Source of the DNA: an uncultured Erysipelotrichaceae bacterium
Lineage (GTDB): Bacteria; Bacillota_I; Bacilli_A; RFN20; CAG-826
NCBI GenBank assembly: GCA_902787955.1
Contig: CADAIJ010000008.1
Location: 23,169-87,168, forward strand
DNA length: 64,000 nt
Reading direction: 5' to 3'
Shown here: positions 8,410-17,171 of the stretch, in pieces
Numbering within the stretch: position 1 is the first letter of the stretch
Layout: the number at the start of each line of letters is the position of its first letter
Made by a program: the position numbers and the translations under genes
Notes under the pieces: model-generated
Seen by the model: the letters and a program-made list of their open reading frames with translations, nothing else
Told to the model about the DNA's origin: nothing
The model's database searches: none

Positions 8410-9816
8410 ATGAATTTGTCATACAATATCTATTTTTCGATTGCGGCAGTGATAATTACAATCATCCTTATTTTGATTGTTTCTCTTCACTATTCATCCA
8501 CAAATGTTGTGAATAAAAGATATAAAGTTTTTCTTATTGCTGCGATTTCAATGATATTTCTTGATATCGCAACTGTAGTAACTAATGATTACGCTCATAA
8601 TATCCCGCACTTCTTAAATATGTTCCTTAATGGATTATATTTCCTTTCTGGTGCAGTAGTGGCAATCTTATTCTTATCGTATTGTGTTTCTGTTGCTTTT
8701 GGCGATGATAAGTCAGATAAAACTAGAAAAATAATCTCAATATCAGCGACTATTATTTTAGCGATTTATGGTATTGCCTTATTCGTTAATAACTTCACCG
8801 GCTTCTTCTTTTATTTTGATTACACAAAAGATTTTGCCTATTGTGCAGGCCCTGTTTATCTTTTAGTTAATTTTTTAGCGGTTCTATTCACATTAGAATC
8901 TTTAGTATTATTTGTTATTAAAAAAGATAAATTTAATAAGAGGCAAATTATCTCAACTATTCTTTTCTATGCTTCTTTCTTTATTAGCTTCTTACTCCAA
9001 TTATTCGCTTTCCCAAAAGTTTTATTATCAGACTTTGGTATCGCAATTGGGGCGTTAATCGTCTTCTTCTCAATTGAAACACCAGACTATATTAATCTTA
9101 TCCGCACCTTAGATGAACTTAATGAACTTAAAGCTTCATTAGAAATTCAGGTTAAAATCCGAACCAATGAATTAGATTTAGAAAAGAAATCCTATGAGGA
9201 ATTAACACTTGAAACATTATCTTCATTAGCTCAAGTTATTGATGCGAAAGATCATTATACTAATGGACACTCTTTTAGAGTGGCAGCATATGCAAAAGGC
9301 ATCGCTGAAGAACTAGGCTTAAGCTATCAAGAATGCGAACAAATCTACTTTGCAGGTTTAATTCATGATGTCGGTAAAATCGGAATTAAAGAAGGCATTT
9401 TAACTAAACCAGGAAAACTAACACCTGAAGAATATAAATTAATTCAAGCTCACTCAAGCTTAGGTGGAGATATCTTAAAAGGAATTAAAGAATTCCCAAT
9501 TTTTGAAAAAGTTGCTCGTAATCATCATGAACGATATGATGGAACTGGCTATCCAGACAAACTTAAAGGCGAGGAAATATCTTTAGAAGCTAGAATAGTT
9601 ACAATCGCTGATACATTTGATGCAATGACTAGCGATAGAAGTTATCGTAAAGCTTTAACTGATGAATATGCTTTAAACGAACTTCAAAGATATAAAGGTA
9701 CACAATTTGATCCTAATTTAGTGGATGTCTTTATTAAACTTTATAACAGGTACGGTGATTCAATTCGCAATCATATCGACGATTTATCATCTGACATTCG
9801 AAATAAAAATGAATAA
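8410..9816 (+). CDS. Membrane HD-GYP c-di-GMP phosphodiesterase
   Basis: This is a predicted c-di-GMP hydrolase. Residues 1-230 form about seven membrane helices (a 7TM-type sensor region), then a coiled linker (about 230-270) and an HD-GYP domain. Metal and signature motifs are LIHDVGKIGI (about 317-326), HHERYDGTGYP (about 372-382) and IADTFDAMTSDRSYR. Both the HD pair and the GYP triplet are intact, so it should be active. TGG-TAATAT (8394-8402) ends 7 nt before the ATG and no ribosome site is present, again predicting a leaderless mRNA. A hairpin overlapping the stop region ends the gene. The upstream GGDEF protein is its natural antagonist. Confidence 0.93.
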   Translation: MNLSYNIYFSIAAVIITIILILIVSLHYSSTNVVNKRYKVFLIAAISMIFLDIATVVTNDYAHNIPHFLNMFLNGLYFLSGAVVAILFLSYCVSVAFGDDKSDKTRKIISISATIILAIYGIALFVNNFTGFFFYFDYTKDFAYCAGPVYLLVNFLAVLFTLESLVLFVIKKDKFNKRQIISTILFYASFFISFLLQLFAFPKVLLSDFGIAIGALIVFFSIETPDYINLIRTLDELNELKASLEIQVKIRTNELDLEKKSYEELTLETLSSLAQVIDAKDHYTNGHSFRVAAYAKGIAEELGLSYQECEQIYFAGLIHDVGKIGIKEGILTKPGKLTPEEYKLIQAHSSLGGDILKGIKEFPIFEKVARNHHERYDGTGYPDKLKGEEISLEARIVTIADTFDAMTSDRSYRKALTDEYALNELQRYKGTQFDPNLVDVFIKLYNRYGDSIRNHIDDLSSDIRNKNE

Positions 9817-9846
9817 TAATCTATTAAGTTAGCTATTATTCTTTTT
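9811..9846 (+). terminator. Terminator of HD-GYP gene
   Basis: GAATAATA (from 9811, overlapping the stop codon) pairs with TATTATTC, followed by a run of five T residues. Confidence 0.6.
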
Positions 9847-9910
9847 GCTTTTTTATCTATATAAAGTTATAATCGCATTTGTTGTTTTTTGAAAACCAAG
9901 GAGTTTTTAT

Positions 9911-10894
9911 ATGAAAAAGTTCATTCCGACTATTATCTCAGTTGTAGTTATCTTAACCTTAGCAACCCTTTCAATTGTTTTAGGGGGATATACATTTAAT
10001 GAAACTCAACTTGAGATCTTTTATATCCTTTTAATCATCTGTGGTAGCAGTGCCTTATATTGCTTTGTAGTAGGGGAAATCTCTGGCAATAACTCCCAAA
10101 TGGATAAACTCTGGAGTCTTCTTCCAATTGCCTATACTTGGGTTATCGCTATTAAAGGTGGAATGGATATAAGATTAATAATCTACGCTATCTTAGTTAC
10201 TTTGTGGGGAATTAGATTAACCTTTAACTTTGCTCGTAAAGGTGCCTATAGAATCAAATTCTGGGAAGGTGAAGAAGATTACCGTTGGGCTATCTTACGT
10301 AAAAATAGCATCTTAAAGAAAAGATTCCTTTGGGCTCTATTTGATTTATTCTTTATATCTATTTATCAAAACCTTATCGTTTTAGCGATTTGTTTACCAG
10401 CGTTAGCCTGTGTTGGTTCAACTGCTACATTTGGTTTATTCGATTATATTGCTTCAATCTCTGCGGCTTTATTCTTACTTATTGAACTTATCGCTGATGA
10501 AGAGCAATGGAAGTTCCAACAAACTAAAAAAGCTCTTCTTAACGAAGGAAAGAGCTTAGAAGAACTTGATGAACCATATAGTCGCGGCTTTAATACGATT
10601 GGCTTATGGGGTTATTTACGTCATCCAAATTACCTCGGTGAACAAGGATTCTGGTTTGCATTATATTTCTTTGTTTTAGGAGCAGGCGCCACAATGTATG
10701 GAGTCTTCAATATGACTCTTGTTGGACCGTTATTCTTAATCCTATTATTCTTAGGAAGTTCAACGTTTGGCGAATCAATCTCTTCAAGCAAATATCCAAA
10801 ATATAGTGATTATCAAAGACAAGTATTCAAATATCTTCCTTTAAGAAAATATAAAGATGAAGATGATAGAGAAAAAACCGAGGAAAAGGCTTAA
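9911..10894 (+). CDS. DUF1295 membrane protein (ICMT/steroid-reductase-like)
   Basis: This is a polytopic membrane protein of the DUF1295 family, related in fold to isoprenylcysteine methyltransferases and steroid 5-alpha reductases. The diagnostic C-terminal segment WGYLRHPNYLGEQGFW is followed by hydrophobic stretches and then YPKYSDYQRQVFKYLP; RHPNY is the cofactor-binding motif of the family. About eight to nine hydrophobic segments are visible in 327 residues. A good AAGGAG site precedes the ATG, with TATAAT about 35 bases upstream. It stands alone between convergent and divergent neighbours. Its substrate is unknown. Confidence 0.85.
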   Translation: MKKFIPTIISVVVILTLATLSIVLGGYTFNETQLEIFYILLIICGSSALYCFVVGEISGNNSQMDKLWSLLPIAYTWVIAIKGGMDIRLIIYAILVTLWGIRLTFNFARKGAYRIKFWEGEEDYRWAILRKNSILKKRFLWALFDLFFISIYQNLIVLAICLPALACVGSTATFGLFDYIASISAALFLLIELIADEEQWKFQQTKKALLNEGKSLEELDEPYSRGFNTIGLWGYLRHPNYLGEQGFWFALYFFVLGAGATMYGVFNMTLVGPLFLILLFLGSSTFGESISSSKYPKYSDYQRQVFKYLPLRKYKDEDDREKTEEKA

Positions 10895-10905
10895 TGCCTT
10901 TTTTC
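10884..10905 (+). terminator. Terminator overlapping the stop of the DUF1295 gene
   Basis: AAAAGGC (10884-10890) pairs with GCCTTTT after a TTAAT loop that contains the stop codon; a T run follows. It also separates the convergent ZIP gene. Confidence 0.8.
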
Positions 10906-10915
10906 TTTTATAAAA

Positions 10916-11692
10916 TTATCCTAAAGCGATATCAAGGATCATCATTAAGACGAAACCAACCGCTAAACCGATAGTGGCTAAGTTAGAGTGTTTTCCTTGG
11001 TTTGCTTCTGGAATTAATTCTTCGACAACTACATAAATCATAGCGCCTGCTGCAAAAGCAAGAGTGTAAGGAAGAATTACTGTTACTAAAGCTGTTAAAC
11101 CAATAGCAATTAAAGAAGCAATAGGTTCAACAACGCCGGATAAAGATCCATATAAAAACGCTTTAATTTTACTTTGTCCTTCTTCTTTAAGTGGCATTGA
11201 AATAATGGCACCTTCAGGGAAATTTTGAATTGCTAAACCAATAGCAAGTACAAGCATTGCTTGTTCATTTAAAGAACCATTTAACGCTCCGGCGATAACA
11301 ATACCAGCGGCTAAACCTTCAGGAATATTATGAATCGTAACCGCTAAAACCATCTTAAATGATTTAGATAGTTTATTAGTTTTAATACCTTCCTCTTCAT
11401 CGTTTTTATGCATATGAGGAGTGATAATATCAAGTAAAAGAAGAAAACCAACACCCACTAAAAATCCGATAGCAGGGACGAGCCATGATTTAAAATCAGC
11501 TGGATCAAAGCTATGGATAGCAGGCTCTAAGAGTGACCAAATAGACGCGGCAATCATGACTCCCGCGGCAAAACCCATCAAAATCTTTTGAACTTTGGGA
11601 TTAATTTCTTTCTTCAGAAAGAATACCATTCCACTTCCTAATATTGTTCCAAAGAAAGGAATGAATACACATAATATCATTAATGGGGTCAT
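10916..11692 (-). CDS. ZIP-family metal ion transporter (ZupT-like)
   Basis: This is an inner-membrane divalent-metal importer, most likely for zinc and possibly also iron or manganese. It shows the two ZIP metal-site helices: AVTIHNIPEGLAAG (about 118-131) and AIQNFPEGAIISMPL (about 153-167), and a histidine-containing loop (MHKNDEEEG) between the early helices. Eight hydrophobic segments fit the family and 258 residues is normal. AGGAGA lies 8 nt before the ATG and TATAAT (minus, 11738-11743) lies further upstream, so this gene has a conventional leader. No Zur-type operator could be recognised. Confidence 0.92.
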   Translation of the reverse strand: MTPLMILCVFIPFFGTILGSGMVFFLKKEINPKVQKILMGFAAGVMIAASIWSLLEPAIHSFDPADFKSWLVPAIGFLVGVGFLLLLDIITPHMHKNDEEEGIKTNKLSKSFKMVLAVTIHNIPEGLAAGIVIAGALNGSLNEQAMLVLAIGLAIQNFPEGAIISMPLKEEGQSKIKAFLYGSLSGVVEPIASLIAIGLTALVTVILPYTLAFAAGAMIYVVVEELIPEANQGKHSNLATIGLAVGFVLMMILDIALG

Positions 11693-11816
11693 CTATTTTT
11701 TCTCCTAGCACGCATTCTTTTAAAAGAGCCAATAGTTATTATAACCATTAATAAATATAGAAAAAGAATAATTGTGTTATTCCTTAAATTAACTATTTGT
11801 TTTATTCTATTTAATA

Positions 11817-12893
11817 ATGAATAAACACTTAAAGCGTACCATTGTTTCTTTATCTATTGCTATTCCTTCCTTAATAGTGACTTATTTTGCATCTGGAATT
11901 ATCGCTATTAAAATTGCAGATCAAAACATTATGGAAAGAAGAGGTAGTAGCTTAGAAGATCTTGATTTACCTCGATATAAAATATTTAAAAATAGAAAAG
12001 ATTTTCCTTCTTTAGCTAATCGCGAAGAATACACCTTTAATTTAGATGGCGATACTTTGTATGGCTATTTATATGAAACCTCTTCTCCAAAAGGATTAGT
12101 AGTAAGCGCTCATGGGGTTAATGATTTAGCTGATGGAGAGCACGCTATATATCATGATTATTTCTTAGCTCATGGCTTTGATGTTTTCGCTATCGATATG
12201 GCAGGTTGTGGCAAATCAAGCGGCATTATGCATAACTTATACCACTCTAAGAGTTGTCTTGATAGCGCATTAACTAAAATTAAGGGAATTTCCAAATTGA
12301 CTGGACTTCCTATATGCTTATTTGGCCATTCATGGGGTGCTTATGGTGTCGTTTCGACAACCTTAACTAATAGTTATGTTAAAGCAGTAGCATCATTATC
12401 TGGCTACGATACTCCAAGTAATTTGATGTATCAACTTGCTTTAAGTAATGTTGGTAATTTTATGGCATTTACGAAACCTGCTTTCACCTTCAGCTGTAGT
12501 ATTATTCATGGAAGCAAATTATTTGTTAATGCTAGTGATGCAGTTAAAGCTAATCCAAACATTGGTTACTATATTGTTCAAGGTGATAAGGATAACACCG
12601 TTGATTATAAACGTACTTCTCAATATGAAGTGTTAAGCAAAGAAAACCTTAATAATGTTAAACTCAATCTTATAGAAGGAATGGGACATAATTCTCCTTG
12701 GATTTCTTTAACTAGTCATAAGTATATCGATGAAGTAGTGGAACCTCACCTTAGAGAAATAAAAAGAACATATGGTGAGAACGCTAAAACATATGCCGAT
12801 GAATATATTTCTACCCTCGACTTAAATAAAACAAGCGAAATAAATATAGAATTAATGAATGAAATCTTAAATTTCTTTGAGGAGCGTATTTAG
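11817..12893 (+). CDS. Membrane-anchored alpha/beta hydrolase (serine aminopeptidase S33 type)
   Basis: This hydrolase has an N-terminal hydrophobic anchor (about residues 8-30) and an alpha/beta-hydrolase domain. The oxyanion-region HGVND, the nucleophile elbow FGHSWGAYG (about 167-175), the acid region around VQGDKDNTVDY and the late GMGHNSPW histidine give a complete triad. The domain resembles lysophospholipase and monoacylglycerol-lipase-like S33 proteins, so a lipid or ester substrate outside the membrane is possible. The -10 box TATTCT (11803-11808) ends 8 nt before the ATG without a ribosome site. It is unrelated to the amylase transcript 73 bases downstream, which has its own leader. 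Confidence 0.85.
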   Translation: MNKHLKRTIVSLSIAIPSLIVTYFASGIIAIKIADQNIMERRGSSLEDLDLPRYKIFKNRKDFPSLANREEYTFNLDGDTLYGYLYETSSPKGLVVSAHGVNDLADGEHAIYHDYFLAHGFDVFAIDMAGCGKSSGIMHNLYHSKSCLDSALTKIKGISKLTGLPICLFGHSWGAYGVVSTTLTNSYVKAVASLSGYDTPSNLMYQLALSNVGNFMAFTKPAFTFSCSIIHGSKLFVNASDAVKANPNIGYYIVQGDKDNTVDYKRTSQYEVLSKENLNNVKLNLIEGMGHNSPWISLTSHKYIDEVVEPHLREIKRTYGENAKTYADEYISTLDLNKTSEINIELMNEILNFFEERI

Positions 12894-12966
12894 AATAAAA
12901 ACTTATAAAGTTATTTATTTGCGCTACAATATATTTGTTATTTAGTAAAACTAAAGGAGCCTAAAT

Positions 12967-15006
12967 ATGAATAAATCCCTCGCTTTATTACTTCTTCCAA
13001 TATCTTTACTTATATCTTCCTGTGGTGGAGCTATTAATCCATCAAATACAAATGATTCAAAAGATAGCGGTAATCCTGGTACATCTACCACTGATAGTGG
13101 GACAAGTGATACTTCAGGAGGCGGCTCAACTGATACATCTACTAGTGACGGTGGAGATCCAATAAGTCCCGATTCAATTCAAAACTATAATATTCTCCAC
13201 GCTTGGGATTGGACTATTTCTAATGTTATCTCTCGTTTAGATGATATTAAAAATGCCGGATATGGTTCTATTCAATTATCTCCTTTACAACCTCAAAAAG
13301 ATTATTACACTGGTCAAACTTGGAAATCTCAGTGGTGGAAACTTTATCAACCATATGGTTTTTCCATTGCCCAATCAAATCAAAATGTTTTAGGAACTAA
13401 ATCAGAACTCGCTAATTTATGCTCCAAAGCTAATGAAAAAGGCTTAAAGATTATCGTAGATGTTGTTTCTAACCATTTAGCAGGTGGTAATGGCACTTCA
13501 TTAAATTCTGAAGTTGCAAAATATGAACCAGTTATTAAAAATGAAAATTTAATTCACACTTTAGGAAAAAGCGCTGATGACAATAACCTTCAATCTATCG
13601 TTCAAGGTACAATTGGTAATTTCCCAGATTTAAAAACTGAAGACAGTAGAGTTCAAGAAAGAGTTATTTCTTTACTCAAAGAATATATCGACTGTGGGGT
13701 TAGTGGTTTTAGATTTGACGCGGCTAAACATATTGAAACACCTGATGATGGTGATTACGCTTCTAACTATTGGCCAAATATTCTTAACGCCGCAACATCA
13801 TATGCAACCTCTAAAGGTAAAGACACTCCATATTATTATGGAGAAATCTTAACTACTTGCGGTGTTAACCGTTCTTATTCAAGTTACACCGAATATATGT
13901 CCGTCATTGATAACAAACAAGGTGAAAAGATTTTAAGTGGTGTTACTGGTGATAACATTTCTAAACTAGATGATAAATATAATTCAAAAGTATCTGCGGA
14001 TAAGTTGGTCCTTTGGGCAGAATCACATGATACATATGCTAATGATGATAAACAAACCACAAATGTAGCAGTGGAAGATATTAATAAAGCATATATGATT
14101 CAAGCTAGCCGTAAAGATGCCTCAAGTTTATTCTTTGTCCGTCCAGATGGTTATAGCACTATCTTTGGTGAAGTTGGCACAAATTATTGGAAGAATAGTG
14201 AAATTAAAGCTATTAACCTCTTCCATAATCGTTACATTAATAAAGCCGAAGCAATTAATAACAATAATGGTTGCTTTGTTAATGTGCGTGGAAGTGGTTC
14301 AAATGCAGGTGCCGCAATTATTAATATTGCTAACACATCTTCAACTGTTACCGTTAACGTTAACGGTTTAACTAATGGAACTTATACTGATTTAGTTAGC
14401 AATGCTAAGTTCAATGTTTCTAATGGACAAGTTAGCGCTAAATTCACTAATAACGCTTGCATTTTGGTTCCAGATAATGGTGGAGATCAAAGCGCTCCTG
14501 AATTAAATCCAACTGTTCCAAATGAAGTTTATAGTGGTTCTACAGTTATAACTGTTAACGCTAGTAATGCTAAAACAATTACCTATTCAATTAATAACAC
14601 TCAAGCTAAAACTTTAAATACAAATACTTTAACTTTAGGTGAATCACTTTCTAATGGATTAATCAGCATTAAATTTAGCGCAACAAATGATTATGGTAGT
14701 GTCTCTAAGACCTTAAACTTAATCAAAACAGACGCTTTAACCAATAAAGATTTAATTATTTATAATTTAGACACAAACTATCTATATAAACTTTGGACTT
14801 GGAAAGGTAGTAATAGCGGTAGTTGGAAAGATTTAACAATGGAAGGATCTGTTGGTGGTTATTCCATGGGAGAAGATGATACCTTTATTGTTGTTAAATG
14901 GAATAAGAATGAATCTAATCCAACTTGGGATAACAAAGTTAACCAAACTGAGAACATTTCTAAAACCCAAAGAATATATAACTATAATGATTTAACAATT
15001 AAATAA
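12967..15006 (+). CDS. Secreted alpha-amylase family (GH13) lipoprotein with C-terminal binding module
   Basis: This is a surface-anchored glycoside hydrolase that cleaves alpha-glucans. A signal peptide ends in the lipobox LISSC (Cys19), followed by a Ser/Thr/Gly/Asp linker to about residue 70. The GH13 barrel has region I DVVSNH (about 164-169), region II GFRFDAAKH with the nucleophile Asp (about 247-255), region III YYGEIL with the acid Glu (about 292) and region IV AESHD (about 353). After a beta-rich domain C comes a terminal module of about 85 residues with FIVVKWN, PTWD and NQTENI. The same module ends the 1001-residue lipoprotein at 47745. A TACAAT -10 and AAAGGAG precede the ATG. The esterase gene follows by 4 bases. 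Confidence 0.95.
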   Translation: MNKSLALLLLPISLLISSCGGAINPSNTNDSKDSGNPGTSTTDSGTSDTSGGGSTDTSTSDGGDPISPDSIQNYNILHAWDWTISNVISRLDDIKNAGYGSIQLSPLQPQKDYYTGQTWKSQWWKLYQPYGFSIAQSNQNVLGTKSELANLCSKANEKGLKIIVDVVSNHLAGGNGTSLNSEVAKYEPVIKNENLIHTLGKSADDNNLQSIVQGTIGNFPDLKTEDSRVQERVISLLKEYIDCGVSGFRFDAAKHIETPDDGDYASNYWPNILNAATSYATSKGKDTPYYYGEILTTCGVNRSYSSYTEYMSVIDNKQGEKILSGVTGDNISKLDDKYNSKVSADKLVLWAESHDTYANDDKQTTNVAVEDINKAYMIQASRKDASSLFFVRPDGYSTIFGEVGTNYWKNSEIKAINLFHNRYINKAEAINNNNGCFVNVRGSGSNAGAAIINIANTSSTVTVNVNGLTNGTYTDLVSNAKFNVSNGQVSAKFTNNACILVPDNGGDQSAPELNPTVPNEVYSGSTVITVNASNAKTITYSINNTQAKTLNTNTLTLGESLSNGLISIKFSATNDYGSVSKTLNLIKTDALTNKDLIIYNLDTNYLYKLWTWKGSNSGSWKDLTMEGSVGGYSMGEDDTFIVVKWNKNESNPTWDNKVNQTENISKTQRIYNYNDLTIK

Positions 15007-15010
15007 GCCT

Positions 15011-15862
15011 ATGAATATACCTAATCACATCGGACCTTTTAAAAGATATTTGGCTAGCCCAACTACATTAAAGTATGGCTATTATTACTGCGCTAAATTC
15101 AAACTCCCTTTTCATAATGAAGAAAGATATATCAGAGTGTGGTTGCCTCCAAATTATGACTTTAAAAACCAAAATAATCGATTTCCTACTATTTATTTTT
15201 CTGATGGACAGAATTTAGTGGATGCTTATTTAAGCGCCTATGGAGAATGGAAATTTGATAAAGTAGTTAATAAATTACTTGAAGAAGATAATGTTGGCGC
15301 GATTGCCGTAGGGATTGATTGTCCAAAGATTCCTCAAGAAAGATGCAACGAACTTAATCCTCCTTACCCAGTCAAAACTAAGTTTCGTAAAGATGGACCA
15401 AATCATCCATTCGCTAATAAATATATCGATTATATTAGAGGGACCTTAAAACCTCTTATCGATTCCTTATTCTTTACAAAAGCTGATAAAAAGAATACTG
15501 GAATTGGCGGATCTTCGATGGGTGGCATTATGGCTTTTTATGCCTATATATACGCCCCTGAGACATTTGGCTTCTCTTTATCTTTCTCCCCAGCTTTCTT
15601 CTTTTATTCGAAAAAAGGATGGGAGAATATCTTAAATTCATATGGTTTAACCCCTCAGAAACAAGGGAAATTATATTTATATGTTGGAGGTAAAGGATTT
15701 GAAGAGATATTTGTTAAATCCACATTTAACACCTTTAATTATTTATTAAGTTTAGGATTTAATCATGACCAAGTGAGAATGAAATATGTTTCACAAGCGG
15801 AACATAATGAAGCAGCTTGGTCAAATGAGCTTTATGAAGCACTTAGATTCTGGCTAATCTAG
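15011..15862 (+). CDS. Esterase-D/enterochelin-esterase-like hydrolase
   Basis: This is a cytoplasmic alpha/beta hydrolase of the putative-esterase family (Fes, FrmB, feruloyl-esterase-like). It opens with a strand region typical of the family (RVWLPPNY, PTIYFSDGQNLV) and has the nucleophile elbow GIGGSSMGGIMAFY (about 164-177) and a late AEHNEAAW histidine (about 263). No signal peptide is seen. It begins four bases after the amylase stop without its own ribosome site, so it is translationally coupled to the amylase. This suggests a role in removing acyl groups from imported glycan products. That role is inferred from position. Confidence 0.82.
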   Translation: MNIPNHIGPFKRYLASPTTLKYGYYYCAKFKLPFHNEERYIRVWLPPNYDFKNQNNRFPTIYFSDGQNLVDAYLSAYGEWKFDKVVNKLLEEDNVGAIAVGIDCPKIPQERCNELNPPYPVKTKFRKDGPNHPFANKYIDYIRGTLKPLIDSLFFTKADKKNTGIGGSSMGGIMAFYAYIYAPETFGFSLSFSPAFFFYSKKGWENILNSYGLTPQKQGKLYLYVGGKGFEEIFVKSTFNTFNYLLSLGFNHDQVRMKYVSQAEHNEAAWSNELYEALRFWLI

Positions 15863-15875
15863 ATTGGAGATAAAT

Positions 15876-17078
15876 ATGGAATTATTAGAAAGATTTATTA
15901 ATTACGTTAAGATTGACACTCAAAGTGATGAAGAGTCAGTAACCACTCCGTCCACAATGAAACAATATGATCTTTTAAACTTACTTAAAAAAGAATTAGA
16001 AGAATTAGGAGTTAAAGCTGAAATTGATCAATATGGAAGACTATACGCAAAAGTTAATGGCAATCCAAAACTAGATACAATTGGTTTTTGTTCCCATGTT
16101 GATACCGCTTTAGAGTGCAGTGGTAAAAACGTTAATCCTCAGGTTATTAGAAACTATGATTTAAAGGATATCTCATTAGGTAAAAGTGGACTCTATTTAT
16201 CTATTAAGGAATTTAATAAATTAAAAGAACTTAAAGGAAAAACCTTAATCACTACTGATGGAACAACTTTATTAGGTGCAGATGATAAAGCTGGTGTTGC
16301 AATCATCATGACTGCTTTAGAAAAATATCTCACTTTAGATGAAAATCAGCGACACCCTATGGCTATTTTATTTACACCTGATGAAGAAATTGGCCGTGGA
16401 CCAGAACATTTTGATCCAGTTAAATACGGTGCTAAATACGCTTACACCATTGATGGAGCGGATCCAAAATATATTTCTATAGAAAACTTCAATGCTAAAA
16501 GTGCTTTAGTGGAAGTTAAAGGCAAAGCCATCCATCCTGGAGATGCTAAAAACAAGATGGTTAATGCTATTACTGTCTTAAATGAATTTATTAATAATCT
16601 ACCTAAAGATATGGTTCCTGAAAAAACCGAATTAAGAGAAGGCTTTAATCATATAACTTCAATCTCTGGTAGTGTTGAAGAAGCTAAAGCTACTTATATT
16701 TTAAGAAATCACGATATGGATATTTTAAATAAACAAGTTGAAGATTTTGAAACTGCTAAAGAAAAAACAATGCAGAAATTCCCTCAATCTTCTATAACCC
16801 TCACTTTTAAAGATCAATATCGTAATATGAAAGAAGTTATTGATAAATGCCCAGAAGTAACTCGTAAAGCGGAAGAGGCATATAAAAAAGTTGGTATTAA
16901 TTTTGAATATGAACCAACCCGTGGTGGAACTGATGGCGCAACCTTTTCCTTTTTAGGAACACCATGCCCAAATCTTGGTACAGGAAGCTATAATCATCAT
17001 GGAAAATTCGAATTTGCTTGTTTAGAAGAAATGGAGCAAATGGTCGATTTAATCATAGCAATTATAAGGGAAGACTGA
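15876..17078 (+). CDS. pepT: Peptidase T (aminotripeptidase)
   Basis: This is a cytosolic zinc aminopeptidase of family M20 that releases the N-terminal residue of tripeptides. The metal-site motifs are FCSHVDTA (about 68), GADDKAGVA with the bridging Asp (about 137), TPDEEIGRG with the catalytic glutamate (about 171), DGADPKYISIENFNA and the late GGTDGA and NHHGKFEF. Length is 400, normal for PepT. The frame extends upstream to a TTG, but GGAG lies 7 nt before the ATG at 15876, so that start is chosen. It ends in TGA, which helps to show the standard genetic code. It is the last gene of the amylase-esterase run. Confidence 0.95.
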   Translation: MELLERFINYVKIDTQSDEESVTTPSTMKQYDLLNLLKKELEELGVKAEIDQYGRLYAKVNGNPKLDTIGFCSHVDTALECSGKNVNPQVIRNYDLKDISLGKSGLYLSIKEFNKLKELKGKTLITTDGTTLLGADDKAGVAIIMTALEKYLTLDENQRHPMAILFTPDEEIGRGPEHFDPVKYGAKYAYTIDGADPKYISIENFNAKSALVEVKGKAIHPGDAKNKMVNAITVLNEFINNLPKDMVPEKTELREGFNHITSISGSVEEAKATYILRNHDMDILNKQVEDFETAKEKTMQKFPQSSITLTFKDQYRNMKEVIDKCPEVTRKAEEAYKKVGINFEYEPTRGGTDGATFSFLGTPCPNLGTGSYNHHGKFEFACLEEMEQMVDLIIAIIRED

Positions 17079-17087
17079 AAAAAATAA

Positions 17088-17099
17088 GGGACTTCCTAT
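17088..17099 (-). repeat. Short copy of the ATAGGAAGTCCC motif
   Basis: The minus strand reads ATAGGAAGTCCC in the gap after pepT. The same 12-base motif stands at two other terminator regions of the window (25751 and, with one change, 33917). No clear hairpin was seen at this copy. Confidence 0.45.
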
Positions 17100-17171
17100 T
17101 AATTATTTTTATTTTTGTGCTTGTCTTTTATTCAAATAAAACTATAATGTAGTCAAAGGAGTTTTTTATTT

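Noticed and set aside
12925..12950. A second cre site before the amylase gene
   Set aside because: The best candidate (TGTAGCGCAAAT on the minus strand) lacks one base of the core spacing, so the match is too weak.
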